Source: Desulfoscipio gibsoniae DSM 7213
Lineage (GTDB): Bacteria; Bacillota; Desulfotomaculia; Desulfotomaculales; Desulfallaceae
Length of the DNA stretch: 64,000 nucleotides
NCBI RefSeq assembly: GCF_000233715.2
Contig: NC_021184.1
Span: 4,708,001 to 4,772,000, forward strand
Direction: 5' to 3'
Made by a program: the position numbers and the translations under genes
The notes under the pieces: model-generated
Seen by the model: the letters and a program-made list of their open reading frames with translations, nothing else
What the model was told of the DNA's origin: nothing
Databases searched by the model: none
Shown here: piece by piece, positions 8,150 to 18,205 of the stretch
Layout of the letters: the number at the start of each line of letters is the position of its first letter
How positions within the stretch are numbered: position 1 is the stretch's first letter

Positions 8150-9055
8150 TTAAGCATAAGCCCGCTCAAGGCAAAGCATCGGGTCAACAGGGATGCCGTT
8201 TAGCAGCACCTCAAAGTGCAGATGCGGGCCGGTGGAGCGCCCGGTGCTACCCACCAGGGCGATGCGCTGACCTGCGGATACCCGCTGCCCATCACTCACC
8301 AGCACGCGCGAGTTGTGCGCATAAAGGGTGCGCAGCCCGTCACCGTGATCAATGATTACCGTAATGCCGTAAGTGCCCCGTGGACCGGCAAAGACCACTC
8401 GCCCGTCTTTAACCGCCCGCACCGGCTCCCCCTGGTCGGCGGCAATATCAAGCCCCTCGTGCATAGCACCGTCGCGCATGCCATACGGGGAACTAATCCA
8501 ACCCACCACGGGCCAGCTAAGCTGGCTAAGAGGCAGCCCCCGGGAAACCTGCCTGTCTCCCCCACCCTGACCGGCCGGAATCATTATTTGTTGACCGGCC
8601 AGCAGGCAATCCGGGTCTCGCAGTTCATTCATTTCCATCAGTTTTTTTTCTGAACACCCAAACCGCAGGGCAATTAAGCTCAGGGTTTCTCCCTTGCTCA
8701 CCCGATAGGGTATTACAGTACCGGGCAGCATGAGTACTTGGCCTTTAATAATATGATTACCGTCGCGCAGGTTATTGGTTTCGGCCAGCTGGTCGGCATC
8801 AAGACCGTATTGCAGAGCAATATGACTTAAAGTGTCACCCTTTTGTACAACATAAACCCGGGGTAAAGCCGCCACCGACTGGGTAGCCTGCTGATCTATC
8901 TTCTCGGCCACCGGCGGCGTCATATAGGGTTTATCAGGACTCAGCAGTTCGTCCAGCCTGGCCTGGGCCGGCTGGTGCGAAGCAGTAAGGCAACCGGCCA
9001 CTAGTAAAGTTAATAAACCCGCGGTTATTATAGTTTTCTTACTGGCTTTTAACAT
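8150..9055 (-). CDS. Lipoprotein with two LysM domains and an M23 peptidase domain
   Basis: 301 aa. A signal peptide with lipobox VAGC (Cys22) predicts a membrane-anchored lipoprotein on the outer face. Two LysM peptidoglycan-binding repeats follow (about residues 68-113 and 116-162; VQKGDTLSHIA, VSKGETLSLIA), then an M23 zinc endopeptidase with the HEGLD (HxxxD) and HLHFE (HxH) ligand motifs. Likely a cell-wall or cortex peptidoglycan hydrolase, DipM/NlpD-like in architecture. GAGAGG lies upstream of the ATG. It sits between rho and rpmE. Whether it is vegetative or sporulation-specific cannot be told. Confidence 0.9.
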   Translation of the reverse strand: MLKASKKTIITAGLLTLLVAGCLTASHQPAQARLDELLSPDKPYMTPPVAEKIDQQATQSVAALPRVYVVQKGDTLSHIALQYGLDADQLAETNNLRDGNHIIKGQVLMLPGTVIPYRVSKGETLSLIALRFGCSEKKLMEMNELRDPDCLLAGQQIMIPAGQGGGDRQVSRGLPLSQLSWPVVGWISSPYGMRDGAMHEGLDIAADQGEPVRAVKDGRVVFAGPRGTYGITVIIDHGDGLRTLYAHNSRVLVSDGQRVSAGQRIALVGSTGRSTGPHLHFEVLLNGIPVDPMLCLERAYA

Positions 9056-9172
9056 TCTAAATTAACCTCTCCCACAATATTAATGCAACATTGTTTTTTT
9101 GATAAATAAATCTTTTGTTTTCACTTTAAATTATTGCCAGGAAAGCTATAATTTATACAATTTGCACCACGA

Positions 9173-9196
9173 CAAAAAACCCGGCTTTTACCGGGC
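9173..9196 (-). terminator. Rho-independent terminator after rho
   Basis: On the minus strand CCCGG-TAAAAG-CCGGG followed by TTTTTTG, 35 bases beyond the rho stop. A short but GC-rich stem with a clean T-run. Confidence 0.8.
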
Positions 9197-9230
9197 TTTA
9201 ATATCCATGCTCAAAACATGGGTTTTTAGG

Positions 9231-10517
9231 TTATGGAAGAGAGACTGCCCCCTGGTTGGTTGACTTTTGTCCGCGGATATTGCGAAAGGCTCGCAGCAGA
9301 TCGCCGTTTGATTTGGTCTTTTTCAGCCTCTCGCTAATATGTTCCAAAGCTTCCGCGGGCGACAGACCGGCGGTGGCTTTACGGAAATACCAGTTCAGCT
9401 CCAGCTCATCTTTACTAAGCAACAAATCCTCCCGGCGGGTGCCGGAACGCAACACGTCAATGGCGGGAAATATACGGCGCTCAGCCAGACGGCGATCCAG
9501 GATAAGTTCCATATTACCGGTACCTTTGAATTCCTCAAAGATTACGTCATCCATGCGGCTCCCCGTTTCCACCAGCGCAGTAGCTAAAATGGTCAGTGAG
9601 CCGCCCTCTTCCAAATTACGGGCGGCACCAAAGAACCGCTTCGGTCTATGCAATGAGGATGGGTCTACGCCGCCGCTCAGCGTACGACCGCTGGGCGGTA
9701 CTACTAAGTTATGGGCCCGGGCCAGGCGGGTAATGCTGTCCAGCAAAATCAGCACATCCCGGCCGTGTTCCACCAACCGCTTGGCCCGCTCCAGCACCAG
9801 GTCGGCCACCCGCACGTGATTTTCCGGGGGCTCGTCAAACGTAGAGCTAATCACATCGCCGCGTACAGAGCGCTCCATGTCGGTGACTTCTTCGGGACGT
9901 TCATCAATAAGCAGTACAATCAGGTATATTTCCGGATGGTTAGCGGTAACACTATTGGCTATCGCTTTTAACAACACGGTCTTGCCCGCCTTGGGCGGCG
10001 ATACCAAAAGCCCGCGCTGACCTTTACCAATGGGAGCAATTAAATCGATGATCCGGGTGGAGAGTTTATCCTTATCGGTTTCCAGGGTAATCCGCTCTTG
10101 GGGAAATAGAGGGGTGAGTCCGGCAAAATGCAGCCTTTTAGCAGCTTCCTCTGGGTCGGCATTGTTAACCTGCTCAACACGCAACAGCGCTGAATAGCGT
10201 TCTGTATCCTTGGGACCGCGGACTTGCCCGGCCACCAGGTCACCGGTACGCAGGTCAAATCGCCTAATCTGTGAGGATGAAACGTATATATCATCATAGC
10301 TGCGCAAAAAGTGACCGGGCCTTAAAAAACCGTAGCCGTCAGGAAGTATTTCCAGCACACCACTGGAATACTGCAGCCCGCTTTTCTCCATCTGCGCCCT
10401 GACAATCTCGGCAACCAATTCTTTTTTGCGTAACCGGGAATACCCGGTCAGCTCAAGTTCTTTGGCCAGGGCATATAATTCCGCAAGTGTTTTACTTTCT
10501 AATTCATTATAGTTCAA
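9231..10517 (-). CDS. rho: Transcription termination factor Rho
   Basis: 428 aa, full length. N-terminal Rho helical domain, cold-shock-like RNA-binding domain ([13 protein letters not shown]), then the hexameric ATPase with Walker A in SPPKAGKT and Walker B in [11 protein letters not shown]. The caller-type start TTG 10523 touches the AGGTGGG ribosome-binding site; TTG 10517, 6 bases downstream of that site, gives [15 protein letters not shown] and is preferred. It follows tal-DUF2062, as in the Bacillus fba-tal-rho order. Confidence 0.95.
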   Translation of the reverse strand: MNYNELESKTLAELYALAKELELTGYSRLRKKELVAEIVRAQMEKSGLQYSSGVLEILPDGYGFLRPGHFLRSYDDIYVSSSQIRRFDLRTGDLVAGQVRGPKDTERYSALLRVEQVNNADPEEAAKRLHFAGLTPLFPQERITLETDKDKLSTRIIDLIAPIGKGQRGLLVSPPKAGKTVLLKAIANSVTANHPEIYLIVLLIDERPEEVTDMERSVRGDVISSTFDEPPENHVRVADLVLERAKRLVEHGRDVLILLDSITRLARAHNLVVPPSGRTLSGGVDPSSLHRPKRFFGAARNLEEGGSLTILATALVETGSRMDDVIFEEFKGTGNMELILDRRLAERRIFPAIDVLRSGTRREDLLLSKDELELNWYFRKATAGLSPAEALEHISERLKKTKSNGDLLRAFRNIRGQKSTNQGAVSLP

Positions 10518-10541
10518 TGGCAACCCACCTAATTAAAATAG

Positions 10542-11015
10542 TTAGTATTTTATGTCTTTGTGCTTCATTGCTTTGCGGGAATGTCTGAGCAGCAGCAGAC
10601 GCCGCACTACAATATATAACGCCAACCAGGCCAAGATGGCATTCACCGCTGCCCCTACTAAAAACGGTAAGCCAAGCTCCAACAAGTGCCCCATCCAGTG
10701 GTCCGGCGCACCCGTCACCGCAGCCGCAACCATATCCCCGGGTAATTCGGTACCTAACAGCAGATTACCCGTGGCCACGTTTAAAAGGTAGAAAAATGGC
10801 ACCGCCCATTTAAAGAAAGCAGCTGTTAAAGCACCGGCCAAACCATTACCGCCAACCACCCGGGCCACCAGATAAGCAATGGGAATACTAATTAAAGGAA
10901 GAGGCAAAAAATCAAGGGCTACCCCAAGGGCCGCGCCCCGGGCCACCTTTGTGGGCGCATCCGGCAAATCCATTACCCGGTTGTAATAATCTCTGAGGCG
11001 CCCTATGATTTTCAA
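10542..11015 (-). CDS. DUF2062 membrane protein
   Basis: 157 aa with three to four hydrophobic segments and the DUF2062 pattern (PxxxARGAALGVALDFLPLP, then FFKWAVPFFYLLNVATGNLLLG). Function unknown. It starts at TTG 11015 behind a strong AAGGAGG, only 13 bases after the transaldolase stop, so it is co-transcribed with tal and rho. Confidence 0.75.
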   Translation of the reverse strand: MKIIGRLRDYYNRVMDLPDAPTKVARGAALGVALDFLPLPLISIPIAYLVARVVGGNGLAGALTAAFFKWAVPFFYLLNVATGNLLLGTELPGDMVAAAVTGAPDHWMGHLLELGLPFLVGAAVNAILAWLALYIVVRRLLLLRHSRKAMKHKDIKY

Positions 11016-11028
11016 GGGATGATCCTCC

Positions 11029-11676
11029 TTACTTTTTGGGCACCTTGGCCCAATCAGACAAAAATTTTTCTATACCTGAATCAGTCAGGGGATGATTTAA
11101 CATTTGCACCAGCACCTTGTAGGGTACAGTGGCAATGTGGGCACCGGCCAGCGCCGATTGAGTCACATGCATGGGGTGCCTGATGCTGGCGGAAATTATT
11201 TCCGGTGCCAAGCCATGCAAGTCATATATCTCGGCAATATCTTTGATCAACTCCAGACCGTCGTAACCGATATCGTCCAATCGGCCGACAAACGGGCTGA
11301 CGTAAGTAGCACCGGCCAGAGCGGCCATGAGGGCCTGGTTGGCTGAGAAAACCAGGGTCACATTGGTTTTGATCCCTTTTTGAGCCAGTGCACTTACAGC
11401 TTTAAGACCCTCACCGGTCATAGGGATCTTAACTACGATATTTGGATGTATAGCCGCCAATTCCTCGGCCTCGGCAATCATGGGCCCGGCATCGGTACTA
11501 ACCGCTTCGGCACTGATGGGTCCATCCACAATGGTGGTTATTTCCCGGACCACTGCACCAAAGTCCCTTCCCTCCCGAGCAATTAATGACGGATTAGTGG
11601 TTACACCACTAATCACGCCCAGTTCACTTGCCGACTTTATCTCATCAACATTGGCGGAATCTATAAACAGTTTAAT
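11029..11676 (-). CDS. tal: Transaldolase / fructose-6-phosphate aldolase family (TalC-like), apparent ATT start
   Basis: 215 aa when read from ATT 11676. It transfers or cleaves dihydroxyacetone units in the non-oxidative pentose phosphate pathway. The N-terminus [12 protein letters not shown] and the Schiff-base strand VVKIPMT are typical of the short class, which is about 214-217 aa. Any ATG, GTG or TTG start in frame begins only at GTG 11616 and would remove the first beta strand. The codon before KLFID is ATT, placed 7 bases after a perfect GGAGGTG, so ATT is the likely start. It belongs to the spo0F-fba-tal-rho block. Confidence 0.88.
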   Translation of the reverse strand: MKLFIDSANVDEIKSASELGVISGVTTNPSLIAREGRDFGAVVREITTIVDGPISAEAVSTDAGPMIAEAEELAAIHPNIVVKIPMTGEGLKAVSALAQKGIKTNVTLVFSANQALMAALAGATYVSPFVGRLDDIGYDGLELIKDIAEIYDLHGLAPEIISASIRHPMHVTQSALAGAHIATVPYKVLVQMLNHPLTDSGIEKFLSDWAKVPKK

Positions 11677-11797
11677 AACTGGACACCTCCATATAATGTT
11701 ATCGGACGCCTTAAACGCCTGATGTCATTATAACCTTTGCATTGGCATGGATGTTGAGTGCTCAATGCGGTGTCAATAGATAGACAAAGGTTTTACA

Positions 11798-12652
11798 TCA
11801 AGCCTTGCCGGAGCTGCCGAAAATCCTTATTTTTTCCCTGATCAGTTCCACTGCCGCCTCCCGGGCGGGGCCCAATATTTTACGCGGGTCAATTTCATCG
11901 GGGCAGTCGGCAATAACTTTCCGGCAGCGATCGACAAAGGCCTCGCGGATGTTGGTGTCAATGTTTACTTTGCACACCCCCAGGCGAATTGCTTCCCGGA
12001 TGGCTTCTTCAGGCACTCCCGAGGAACCGTGCAGCACGATGGGAATGCTTATCAGGGAACGTATTTTTTCCAGCCGGGCAAAATCCAACCTGGGCTCACC
12101 TTTGTAGCGACCATGCGCTGTACCAATGGCCACAGCCAGTGCATCCACCCGGGTTTCCTGCACAAAAACCCGGGCTTCTTCGGGATCAGTAAAGAAAGCA
12201 TCAGCATCGCTGACATGGATATCATCCTCAGTGCCGCCTATTTTGCCCAACTCGGCCTCAACGGAAACGCCCACCGGTCTGGCAGCAGCTACAACCTGCC
12301 TGGTTAACGCAATATTGTCTTCCAGAGTATGTTTGGAGCCATCGATCATTACGGATGAAAATCCCGATCGAATACAGCGCATCACTTGATCAAAACTGGT
12401 ACCGTGATCCAGATGCAGCGCCACGGGTACATTTACCATAGCCGCAGCCACATTGGCCATGGCTGTGATATATTCAATGCCGGCGTATTTTATCGCCCCC
12501 TGGCTGGCCTGCATAATAACCGGTGCCTTTTCAGCCTCAGCAGCAGCGGCGATGGCTTGAACAATCTCCATATTGTTGCAGTTAAAGGCGCCCACCGCAT
12601 AACCGCCCGCCTGCGCTTCCCGCAGCAATGCACTTACCGGAACCAAACTCAT
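11798..12652 (-). CDS. fba: Class II fructose-1,6-bisphosphate aldolase
   Basis: 284 aa. It interconverts fructose-1,6-bisphosphate with glyceraldehyde-3-phosphate and dihydroxyacetone phosphate, using zinc. The metal-binding HLDHGTSF, the AELGKIGGTED loop, the AIGTAHGRYKGEP loop and the HGSSGVP phosphate loop are all present. The ATG at 12652 has AGGAGG 7 bases upstream; an overlapping TTG lies within that site. Next to the transaldolase gene and close to spo0F, as in Bacillus. Confidence 0.95.
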   Translation of the reverse strand: MSLVPVSALLREAQAGGYAVGAFNCNNMEIVQAIAAAAEAEKAPVIMQASQGAIKYAGIEYITAMANVAAAMVNVPVALHLDHGTSFDQVMRCIRSGFSSVMIDGSKHTLEDNIALTRQVVAAARPVGVSVEAELGKIGGTEDDIHVSDADAFFTDPEEARVFVQETRVDALAVAIGTAHGRYKGEPRLDFARLEKIRSLISIPIVLHGSSGVPEEAIREAIRLGVCKVNIDTNIREAFVDRCRKVIADCPDEIDPRKILGPAREAAVELIREKIRIFGSSGKA

Positions 12653-12748
12653 ACGCAAACCTCCTCATAAATGTATATACGTTATTTTACCTGATTTTTA
12701 TATATATCTATAAGGTAATTTTCCAACAAAAAATCTAACGATACAACA

Positions 12749-12889
12749 TTACATAAGAACGGCAATCATTCCATAAATCAAAAACGCCACCGCTAAACGC
12801 ATCGTATCGTCATGAACTTGTTTACCGTAAATACGTTTCCCGGCATCATTATTCTCTACAGGTAAGCCAATCCTGCATTTAATAAACAT
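12749..12889 (-). CDS. Possible 46-aa hydrophobic-tailed small protein
   Basis: Open from ATG 12889 to TAA 12749 in the 300-base gap upstream of fba. It has a polar first half (VENNDAGKRIYGKQVHDDT) and a hydrophobic C-terminal half ending AFLIYGMIAVLM, which looks more like protein than chance. There is no convincing ribosome-binding site, so it could be the tail of a decayed membrane protein gene. I do not recognise the family. Confidence 0.3.
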   Translation of the reverse strand: MFIKCRIGLPVENNDAGKRIYGKQVHDDTMRLAVAFLIYGMIAVLM

Positions 12890-12937
12890 TATTGTTCAAT
12901 CAGGCATATTTGAAATTTAATGCTCTAAAAGTATTAT

Positions 12938-12955
12938 ACACCCCTTAAGGGGTGT
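12938..12955. terminator. 18-bp perfect palindrome ending the zinc-ribbon gene
   Basis: ACACCCCTTAAGGGGTGT lies 8 bases beyond the stop of the 227-aa gene, flanked by AT-rich sequence on both sides. It is likely a transcription terminator, although the T-run on the minus strand is imperfect (ATAATACTTTT). Confidence 0.5.
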
Positions 12956-12963
12956 TTATCATT

Positions 12964-13647
12964 TTATTTACGCCTGCGCTTGGGTTTTTTACCGGTTTTG
13001 GTCGTACTGGACAAACTGTCCAAACATTCAAAGCCGTTGCGTACCAGTTCAATGGTTTCAACCTCTTTGATAACCCGGAGGTCATCATCTGTTTCGGCAT
13101 AAATAATATTTACACTGTCGCAATCCTTGCAATACAGCTCCAGGCGGTCGGGGAATATATCCACTTCCACGTCCTGGTTGCCACATTGACAATAAAGAGA
13201 GCCCTTCTCGGCAATATCATGCAGGCAATTAAGCACTTCATACATTATTTCCGAGTTGTGAAAATACTCATCCTCCGCTTCAAAATCATCCGCCAGCGCC
13301 TCCATGGTTTCCTGCTGCGCAGCAGCCAGGGCCTTAACTTCGTCCGCAGGCCCAATGTACCCCAATTCAAGACCTGTCTCATGGCAAAAAAGGCAGTTTG
13401 CTTCACCAGACCAGAGCATCCTGGCGCTTAAAGACCGTACATGCTTGCTCTCGCATACCACACAGGGCACCTGAAGCCAATAGTTACTACGGTCTTTAGT
13501 GGTTACAACAAGTTTCACATAACTACATGAACATCTAACTTCAACTCTTTTTTGACCACTAAAATCAAAACGAGAAAGATTATGATAATCCAGTTTTCCA
13601 CATTCAGGGCACCGCATGGCTAATAGCACATCGGTAACTATAATCAT
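12964..13647 (-). CDS. Cysteine-rich zinc-ribbon protein of unknown function
   Basis: 227 aa. Three CxxC-type pairs in the first half (CPECGK near 14, CSC near 38, CVVC and CLFC near 60-85) and further CxC and CKDC pairs near 155 and 180 suggest several zinc ribbons. The middle is acidic (EAEDEY). The C-terminus is very basic (KTGKKPKRRRK). It starts at ATG 13647 with AGGAGG. It is inserted between spo0F and fba, which are adjacent in Bacillus. A nucleic-acid-binding role is possible but unproven. It resembles the CpXC-domain layout only loosely. Confidence 0.65.
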   Translation of the reverse strand: MIIVTDVLLAMRCPECGKLDYHNLSRFDFSGQKRVEVRCSCSYVKLVVTTKDRSNYWLQVPCVVCESKHVRSLSARMLWSGEANCLFCHETGLELGYIGPADEVKALAAAQQETMEALADDFEAEDEYFHNSEIMYEVLNCLHDIAEKGSLYCQCGNQDVEVDIFPDRLELYCKDCDSVNIIYAETDDDLRVIKEVETIELVRNGFECLDSLSSTTKTGKKPKRRRK

Positions 13648-13736
13648 GTCTGTCCTCCTGCCCTATATGGTATGTTTACTCATTTATCGGGTATTCGACA
13701 CAACAATATATAAATCCTTTTTCTAGAGCCTACTGG

Positions 13737-14141
13737 CTATGTGCTCGCTGTAAAATCAACATCATTCTGGTTAGAGAGATAGCGCCGCACTATATTACGA
13801 AGATCATCCAAATCAAATGGTTTGCTTATATAATTGACCGGTCGGGCACCATCAGCGACTTCCTGCTCAATATCCAACTCGCCATAGGCCGTCATCATTA
13901 CCACTGGCACATCGCTGTCAAACTTTTTAATTTTTTCCAAAATTTCAAAACCGTTCATGCCAGGCATTTTTACATCCAATAAAATAAGACGATAATCATT
14001 CCGGCCCAATCTTGCTAAAGCCTCGGAACCGCTGGCAGCCTGATCAATTGAATACCCTTCATCAATTAACGCTTCGCAAATTAACCAGCGCACACCAGCT
14101 TGGTCATCAATAACAAGTATATCATAATTTTGACCAGGCAT
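13737..14141 (-). CDS. spo0F: Response regulator Spo0F-like (receiver domain only)
   Basis: 134 aa single receiver domain. Acid pair Asp12-Asp13, phosphorylation site Asp56 (LLDVKMPG), switch Thr84, and conserved Lys in YISKPFD are present. With no output domain and a position next to fba-tal it matches Spo0F, the phosphorelay protein that takes phosphate from sporulation kinases and passes it to Spo0B/Spo0A in Bacillus. Many Clostridia lack a full phosphorelay, so its partner here is uncertain. Confidence 0.8.
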   Translation of the reverse strand: MPGQNYDILVIDDQAGVRWLICEALIDEGYSIDQAASGSEALARLGRNDYRLILLDVKMPGMNGFEILEKIKKFDSDVPVVMMTAYGELDIEQEVADGARPVNYISKPFDLDDLRNIVRRYLSNQNDVDFTAST

Positions 14142-14214
14142 ATTTCCACCCTCCGTAAAGCCATTTTCTAGATCTCTTTTTCTACAGCACTTTTAAAAGT
14201 CCTGCATAAAATTG

Positions 14215-15021
14215 TTAAATAATACGTGCAGCCATAATAGATGAGACAACGGTGCCAAAGTAAACAAAAGTAAGCAATGTCAAGAATACCAGCATCATTC
14301 CGGGTGTCATAGCCACCAGCACAGCCCGGGCCGTGCTGAAATGATGCACTTCCCGCAGCCCGATAATCAACAATACAACTCCCCAGAAATATATCACTAC
14401 AGCCAACAATCCGGCCATAAAGTTAAACAGCCACCCTGCATTAACCAATCCAATGGCTATTTGTACCGGTATCATAAAAACCGCAGGCAAACCGGCTGCA
14501 CCATATACGGTAAAAACACTGCGAGCCGAGCCGCTGCCGGCATATAGTTCCGCCAGAAGGTGCAAAAGGCCGGCCATAAAAAACCATTTAAATATACTAA
14601 ACAAAAAACCTGTTACGGCAACAAATGACAGCGTGGCTTGACCAACTGTCACTCCCGGCAAGCCCGCTAAATTTATTCTATCCAAATATATTGGTGTGGT
14701 GAAAATACCTGTTAAGGCCTCCACCAGGTTGAGCACCACGAAAATAATTACAACAGTTCCTATGGGAGGGTTGGAGACAAAGCCGGCAAATGTTCGTGCC
14801 GGTTCAAAAAGAACACCATAAAAGACATCCAAAATTCCATTTTTAACCTGACCATTATTAACGATATTATCCCTTTCTTCCACCAGGTATACATTTTCTT
14901 TACCATCATCGTTAACAAGCGGACCGCCTGCATGCGTATTTAAATTATCCGGTGTCATTTGACCATCCGGTACACTTGTCTTATCCCGGACATGTTCATT
15001 GTTATTTTGCAAATTATCCAT
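14215..15021 (-). CDS. Yip1-domain membrane protein
   Basis: 268 aa. A hydrophilic 90-residue N-terminus is followed by the Yip1/DUF1282-type domain with five predicted membrane segments; LFEPARTFAGFVSNPP is the usual opening of this domain. Function in bacteria is unknown. It lies upstream of spo0F on the same strand with 70 bases between them. Confidence 0.7.
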   Translation of the reverse strand: MDNLQNNNEHVRDKTSVPDGQMTPDNLNTHAGGPLVNDDGKENVYLVEERDNIVNNGQVKNGILDVFYGVLFEPARTFAGFVSNPPIGTVVIIFVVLNLVEALTGIFTTPIYLDRINLAGLPGVTVGQATLSFVAVTGFLFSIFKWFFMAGLLHLLAELYAGSGSARSVFTVYGAAGLPAVFMIPVQIAIGLVNAGWLFNFMAGLLAVVIYFWGVVLLIIGLREVHHFSTARAVLVAMTPGMMLVFLTLLTFVYFGTVVSSIMAARII

Positions 15022-15126
15022 TAATAACCTCCACTAATAACCTCCACCAGTACACCTTAACTCCCGTGAATCTTTAACAGTGTTTAATATCATTGACCGC
15101 AGCAGTGCAGATGCATGCTTACAATA

Positions 15127-16044
15127 CTACTTGACTTGCGGGTTGTTTAAAAGCAGCCAGGGCCACAGGTCGACTGAAAGTGCCCCGGTTCGCATACCGC
15201 TTAACATGCCCCACCAGGGATACTGGGGCGATAAATCAATTATCTCGGGCTCACCTTTAATACCTGCCAGGTCGGCCGCTATATCAATTGCGTCGTAAAA
15301 ATTACCCAGATCATCCACCAGGCCGTTTTTTATGGCCTGGCTGCCGGTGAAAACACGCCCGTCGGCCACTTCCCGCACCCTGGCCTGATCTATACCCCGG
15401 CCTTCGGATACTGTATCAACAAATTGTTCATACATATCATCCACCATGCTTTGAAAAATTTGCTGTTCCCGCTCTGTAATCTCCCTGGAGGTTGAACCCA
15501 TATCCTTGTGCGGGCCGCTTTTAAAAACCACCGGATCAACACCCAACTTTTCGTACAGCCCCTGCAAATTCTGGGTTTCCATGATTACTCCGATGCTGCC
15601 GGTGATTGTACCGGGATTAGCTACTATTTTGTCACAGCGACAGGCAATCCAATATCCGCCGGAAGCTGCCACATCACCCATAGAGGCCACAACTTTTTTA
15701 CCGGCTTGGCGCAGCCGGTCCACCTCTAGAGCTATTTCCTGGGAAGCCGCTGCAGTGCCGCCAGGGGTGTTTAACCGCAACACCACCGCTTTTATTGCAG
15801 GGTCATCGGCGGCCCGGCGCAGTTGCTCCATAATGGCCTCAGAACCTGCCACAGTCGAAAACAAGCTGCTGGAGTCAGCACCGCTGGCAATGGCACCGTT
15901 GATTTGAATAATCCCAATCATGCTGCCGGAGCTGCTTTGGTCATAATAACCTCTACCCCCGTTTTTACCGTATATAGCAGCAGCCATAAGCGATAAAAAT
16001 ACCAGGCCAATTATTAAACCTGCTATTACTTTATGTTTTAGCAT
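15127..16044 (-). CDS. sppA: Signal peptide peptidase SppA
   Basis: 305 aa, the short (single-domain) Gram-positive form. An N-terminal membrane anchor (residues 7-25) is followed by an S49 protease domain with nucleophile Ser128 (GDVAASGGYW) and general-base Lys180 (KSGPHKDMGS), the Ser/Lys dyad spacing of Bacillus SppA. It degrades cleaved signal peptides in the membrane. Confidence 0.92.
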   Translation of the reverse strand: MLKHKVIAGLIIGLVFLSLMAAAIYGKNGGRGYYDQSSSGSMIGIIQINGAIASGADSSSLFSTVAGSEAIMEQLRRAADDPAIKAVVLRLNTPGGTAAASQEIALEVDRLRQAGKKVVASMGDVAASGGYWIACRCDKIVANPGTITGSIGVIMETQNLQGLYEKLGVDPVVFKSGPHKDMGSTSREITEREQQIFQSMVDDMYEQFVDTVSEGRGIDQARVREVADGRVFTGSQAIKNGLVDDLGNFYDAIDIAADLAGIKGEPEIIDLSPQYPWWGMLSGMRTGALSVDLWPWLLLNNPQVK

Positions 16045-16175
16045 AGTTCACAACCTTTCCCAAGTATTATGCATATCTATACATTTACCGATACGTGTCA
16101 GTATTATATAAGATTGCCTCACGGAATTATTTCTAATATATGCGGCAATTTACTCAATAGCCAACCTTTGGACAT

Positions 16176-16206
16176 ATAAAAAAGCTTTGGATATTACCAA
16201 AGCTTA
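16176..16206 (-). terminator. Rho-independent terminator after pyrG
   Basis: On the minus strand AAGCTTTGG-TAATAT-CCAAAGCTT followed by TTTTATA, about 110 bases beyond the pyrG stop. A perfect 9-bp stem. Confidence 0.85.
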
Positions 16207-16311
16207 AAGAAAATGCAATATGCTAATATTGTTAATTATACAGCATATGGCGGCGTTGTCCAGATAAGATATGGTAACTATATGTGCATCAAGGCTTCAA
16301 GCTGCAACGAA

Positions 16312-17948
<1,637 letters not shown>

Positions 17949-18029
17949 TCATTTTTTTCAGCACAATCCTATATATTTTATACATGCCTTATCTGACATG
18001 TCAACATCAAATGTCGGGCATCTGTGCCT

Positions 18030-18194
18030 TTATTCCCGAATCAGCAGCCGGGTGGCCGCCATATAACCCAGAAACATTCCCACAATGCCCATAACGCCGG
18101 CAAGGGTGGGAGGCGCGGGTACGGGCAGTTTGATCTTTGCAAAGATAAAGCCCACCGCAAAACCGGCCAGGGTGGCTATAATTACCTCGCGCAT
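18030..18194 (-). CDS. XapX-domain small membrane protein (54 aa)
   Basis: Too short for most ORF callers but well supported. ATG 18194 has GGGGGG 5 bases upstream; the protein begins MREVIIATLAGFAVGFIF, then a KLPVPAPPTLAGVMGIVGMF segment and ends in a charged tail. Two hydrophobic segments around a Pro-rich turn are the XapX (DUF1427) pattern. Function unknown. It lies 11 bases downstream of argS and is probably co-transcribed with it. Confidence 0.8.
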   Translation of the reverse strand: MREVIIATLAGFAVGFIFAKIKLPVPAPPTLAGVMGIVGMFLGYMAATRLLIRE

Positions 18195-18205
18195 AAATAC
18201 CCCCC

